NCBI GenBank assembly: GCA_022843585.1
Contig: JALHNJ010000002.1
Span: forward strand, 62,001-126,000
Direction: 5' to 3'
Length of the DNA: 64,000 nt
Source: Chitinophagaceae bacterium
Lineage (GTDB): Bacteria; Bacteroidota; Bacteroidia; Chitinophagales; Chitinophagaceae
This document shows, piece by piece, positions 61,451 to 64,000 of the stretch (the stretch's first letter is position 1; each line of letters begins with the position of its first letter). Both the position numbers and the translations under genes were made by a program. The notes under the pieces are model-generated. The model was not told the DNA's origin, made no database searches, and saw only the letters and a program-made list of their open reading frames with translations.

Positions 61451-64000
61451 TTAATCAATCTTACTTTTCTTAAGAACTTTAATAGTAACACTGGGATTGT
61501 TCACCCGGTATAATTTTATTTTTTTGGCAAATCTTCTCCGGATTGCAATATCCCTTGCTGCTACTGCATTCGCCCGTGAAGCGCAATCAGTAATAATGAG
61601 ACGCCAGCGTTTGAAGATACCGCCACGTTTGACCAACTTCGTTTTAATATCGGGGTACTTTGCATTAACAGAGCTGTTAAGCAGTTCTGCCTTTTTCAAA
61701 CTACCGAATGCTGCAATGCTTGTATAATATTGTTCCGCCTCTCTTCCGGGGCATGTAAAAAATTGAGCAGAATATTCCTCTACAGTTGAAAATGTAATTG
61801 CACGAACATCCAATCCCGGATCACTAACTACTTCACAGGTCAGATCCTGGTGCAACATATTTCCATTCGCATCCTGGGTGGCGGGAAAAGGATTCTGCGG
61901 ACATTCCACGTGGGTATATCGGGATGCATTTAATTCTGGAATTTCACCCAATGCTCCCAATGCTGATAGAGGAAATAATTTATAAAAAACACGCTCCCGA
62001 ATATAGGGATCGACCCAGAGTCTAAATCCTTTCTCCCTGGTACCATCGGCAAAATAATTATAGCCATAATTTTGTTTCCTGGCTCCAGGGCCGATTCCTC
62101 CTTTCCTGGGATAGGGTAAGGCAAAAGCCTGCCATTGGTGATTGCCATCAATACTTTTTACAGCATCCAGCAGAATTGTAAAGTTTGGTTCATTGGAACG
62201 AAAGTAAGTGGACCCATAATAGGGAGAGTTGTATTCTCCGACATAATTTTTTATTAATTGGTTCAACGCCGCCGGATCAAGTAGTGCTAATTTAGCAAGC
62301 GTAACAGAGTTTCGTAAAGGACCAAATTTCTCCGTATTTAAAAATCCATTCTCCACTTTCAAATCTTTTAATACAACCGAAGAAACGTCTGTAAAGGTTA
62401 AAAGTCGTTTGGTAGTTCCATCCTCCCTGAACACTTCATTCAATTTACCCAGCGTAGCATTCTCGGGATTTACTAAAACATTTAAGAATTCAGCCGTTGC
62501 TTCATCTGTGACAAATGCAGTAAGACTAAAAAAAGCTTTTTCCATTTCGGGTTTTGCTTCGGCCGTAATCAGCTCACTGATTTTTTTTGTTGGAGCAACC
62601 ACCCATTGCAGCCATTCGGGTAAGCGCTCAATTAGTTTATCGTACTTTTCTTTTAGTTTAGCCAACTCTTCAATAAGGAAGCATCCGCCTTCCATGAATT
62701 GAATAGGAACACCCGTAAATACTAATCCATAACAACTGAGCCATTTAGTATATTCATCGAGGGGGTTGCCTGTTCCACTCACCATTTTTACTCCAGCTCT
62801 TTCGCTTGCCAGAATATATTCCTCGGTTGCTTTATCAATTCCCTTCACCCAATTCCCCATCAACAAGGTCAGGCTGTTATACTTATCGTAAAGCTTTTTA
62901 ATCTCGTCAACAATGGGATCGATCTTATCTACTTCTTCCTGTGCTTTCGCCACTACTTCAATCGCTTTTTCTACTCCCTCCCTTGCTTTATTCACAGCAG
63001 TTTGCTGTAGTTGCAAATTCGCAGAGGCTGCATCTATTGCCAATTCAAAGGTTCGATCAGCAAGTCCATTAACAGCTGCGTTATAATCTTTTTGTAAGCG
63101 CTTCAGCTTTTCATTTATCTCCTTTTTTAAATTCTCCGCCGTTTCAGCTGCTTGTTTTGCAGCATTGATACTTGCATTTAATACTCTGATATCTGCCTCT
63201 AATCCCCCGATATCTCCAAGCAGTCCACGAACAACCTTATTACAAGGTCCTCTCAGCGGACGAGGCAAGCGGCCGCAACCCTTATCACTTATTTTTTTCC
63301 GGAGTTTTCCAATCTTACTATACAAACTTCCTATCCGATCAAGTGCATTGGCAGATATCCGAACACTGGCGCTGGCCAGCTCCGTGGCAATTCTTGTTTG
63401 TGTTATAAGGGCATTTTGCTGAACGTCAATTAATGCCGGATACTTAGCCCTGATCTCTTTTGCATTTTCCCATACCTTTTTTGCCTCGTCCAATACTTTT
63501 TGTTTTACTTCCAATAAGTCAGCTGCAATCCGCAATCCTTCCCTTGCAGTAACCAAATTTAATTGAGCAGTACCCAAGGACCCGTAATAATCATTTTGTA
63601 ATTTATAATAAGTTGCCGCCCATTTTGAATACTCTTCCACCAACGCCTGTGATCCCTTTTGTATTCCTGCAACTGACTTCTGCGCCACATACATCGCACC
63701 GAGATGAAATCCGGTTTTTGCTTTTAGATTTTCTTTAAATACATCATCATTTAAGATGAGTGTTTTTTTTATAAAATCTGCCGGCGCTGATAAGCGACTG
63801 GTCCAGCTAACCGGGTTACCCGCATTATCAAGCGGAACGGGTGTCAGCCCTTCTATATATTTTTCCAATACAAAATGCCGCAATTCTACTTCTCTTTCGG
63901 GATCCGTCAATTCAAAGATGTCTCCTGCATATGCATTCACGTATGTATGGGCAAAGATGTCGGAACTGGCATGGACGGAAAATCCGTAGCTGAAGGCAAT
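61451..64000 (-). CDS. Large exported coiled-coil protein (5' end outside window)
   Basis: The frame remains open to the right edge, so the start lies outside; about 849 residues are visible. A GTG at 63940 is not the true start, since upstream residues (IAFSYGFSVHASSDIFAHTY) look like a signal peptide remainder or mature N-terminus. Residues after about 90 hold long coiled coils with heptads and a few cysteines (KGCGRLPRPLRGPCNK). The C-terminal third is mixed alpha/beta. The family was not recognised. It is probably a periplasmic or surface protein of the conjugative element. Confidence 0.65.
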   Translation of the reverse strand: MAFSYGFSVHASSDIFAHTYVNAYAGDIFELTDPEREVELRHFVLEKYIEGLTPVPLDNAGNPVSWTSRLSAPADFIKKTLILNDDVFKENLKAKTGFHLGAMYVAQKSVAGIQKGSQALVEEYSKWAATYYKLQNDYYGSLGTAQLNLVTAREGLRIAADLLEVKQKVLDEAKKVWENAKEIRAKYPALIDVQQNALITQTRIATELASASVRISANALDRIGSLYSKIGKLRKKISDKGCGRLPRPLRGPCNKVVRGLLGDIGGLEADIRVLNASINAAKQAAETAENLKKEINEKLKRLQKDYNAAVNGLADRTFELAIDAASANLQLQQTAVNKAREGVEKAIEVVAKAQEEVDKIDPIVDEIKKLYDKYNSLTLLMGNWVKGIDKATEEYILASERAGVKMVSGTGNPLDEYTKWLSCYGLVFTGVPIQFMEGGCFLIEELAKLKEKYDKLIERLPEWLQWVVAPTKKISELITAEAKPEMEKAFFSLTAFVTDEATAEFLNVLVNPENATLGKLNEVFREDGTTKRLLTFTDVSSVVLKDLKVENGFLNTEKFGPLRNSVTLAKLALLDPAALNQLIKNYVGEYNSPYYGSTYFRSNEPNFTILLDAVKSIDGNHQWQAFALPYPRKGGIGPGARKQNYGYNYFADGTREKGFRLWVDPYIRERVFYKLFPLSALGALGEIPELNASRYTHVECPQNPFPATQDANGNMLHQDLTCEVVSDPGLDVRAITFSTVEEYSAQFFTCPGREAEQYYTSIAAFGSLKKAELLNSSVNAKYPDIKTKLVKRGGIFKRWRLIITDCASRANAVAARDIAIRRRFAKKIKLYRVNNPSVTIKVLKKSKID

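Noticed and set aside
1-64000. CRISPR arrays, rRNA genes and complete insertion sequences
   Set aside because: No regularly spaced repeats, rRNA-like sequence or transposase gene was seen on either strand.

Overview
The window looks like a low-GC Bacteroidota chromosome segment, probably of the Chitinophagaceae/Sphingobacteriales group. The evidence is two PorP/SprF genes, each paired with a large PKD-repeat protein ending in a gliding-motility type C-terminal domain, several T9SS sorting domains, Bacteroidota-type promoters (TTG, 19-20 nt, TAnnTTTG), and a Bacteroidota-type conjugation operon. Family assignments rest on reading motifs, not on database searches.

Region 1 (1-24.7 kb) is ordinary core genome. 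It holds a T9SS/gliding pair, oxyR with a peroxiredoxin, rlmI, grpE-dnaJ under a clear promoter, a VWA-domain protein, hpt, a LysM glucosaminidase, an O-methyltransferase, a sodium:solute symporter, a LOG-family enzyme, a D-lactate/glycolate dehydrogenase-like flavoprotein, a second PorP/SprF plus PKD/SBBP pair, recG and a WecA-like transferase.

Region 2 (25.0-30.3 kb) is a tight five-gene minus-strand operon: an XRE regulator with its own operator, a Cas4/RecB-type PD-(D/E)XK nuclease with four cluster cysteines, a long prokaryotic Argonaute with an apparently intact catalytic tetrad, a 150-aa unknown, and an HExxH metallopeptidase-like protein. This is the strongest candidate for an undescribed defence system.

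Region 3 (30.4-41 kb) has ICE/plasmid-type maintenance genes (ParB-like, DUF932, two SSBs, a TnsA-like nuclease, a Zn-ribbon protein). It also has a second tight operon: GHKL ATPase, phosphoribosyltransferase-like protein, protein with an HEPN-like R-x4-H motif, and an unknown.

Region 4 (41.2-64 kb) is a conjugative element of the CTnDOT general type. Recognisable genes are traN, traM, a traL-like gene, traK, traJ, two TraI-like paralogues, traG, traF and traE. The operon is split by cargo blocks: lipoproteins and an Abi_2 protein at 47.7-51.5 kb, and a RES-like protein, an AbiE-like toxin-antitoxin pair, a GT25-like protein and a PD-(D/E)XK-like protein at 54.0-58.3 kb.

At the right edge of the second cargo block, between it and traF, lies a complete tRNA-Tyr(GUA) whose halves are in circularly permuted order: the 3' half precedes the 5' half, with a 24-nt spacer. 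A strong hairpin begins exactly at the end of the anticodon loop. The relaxase, coupling protein and integrase of the element are not in the window.
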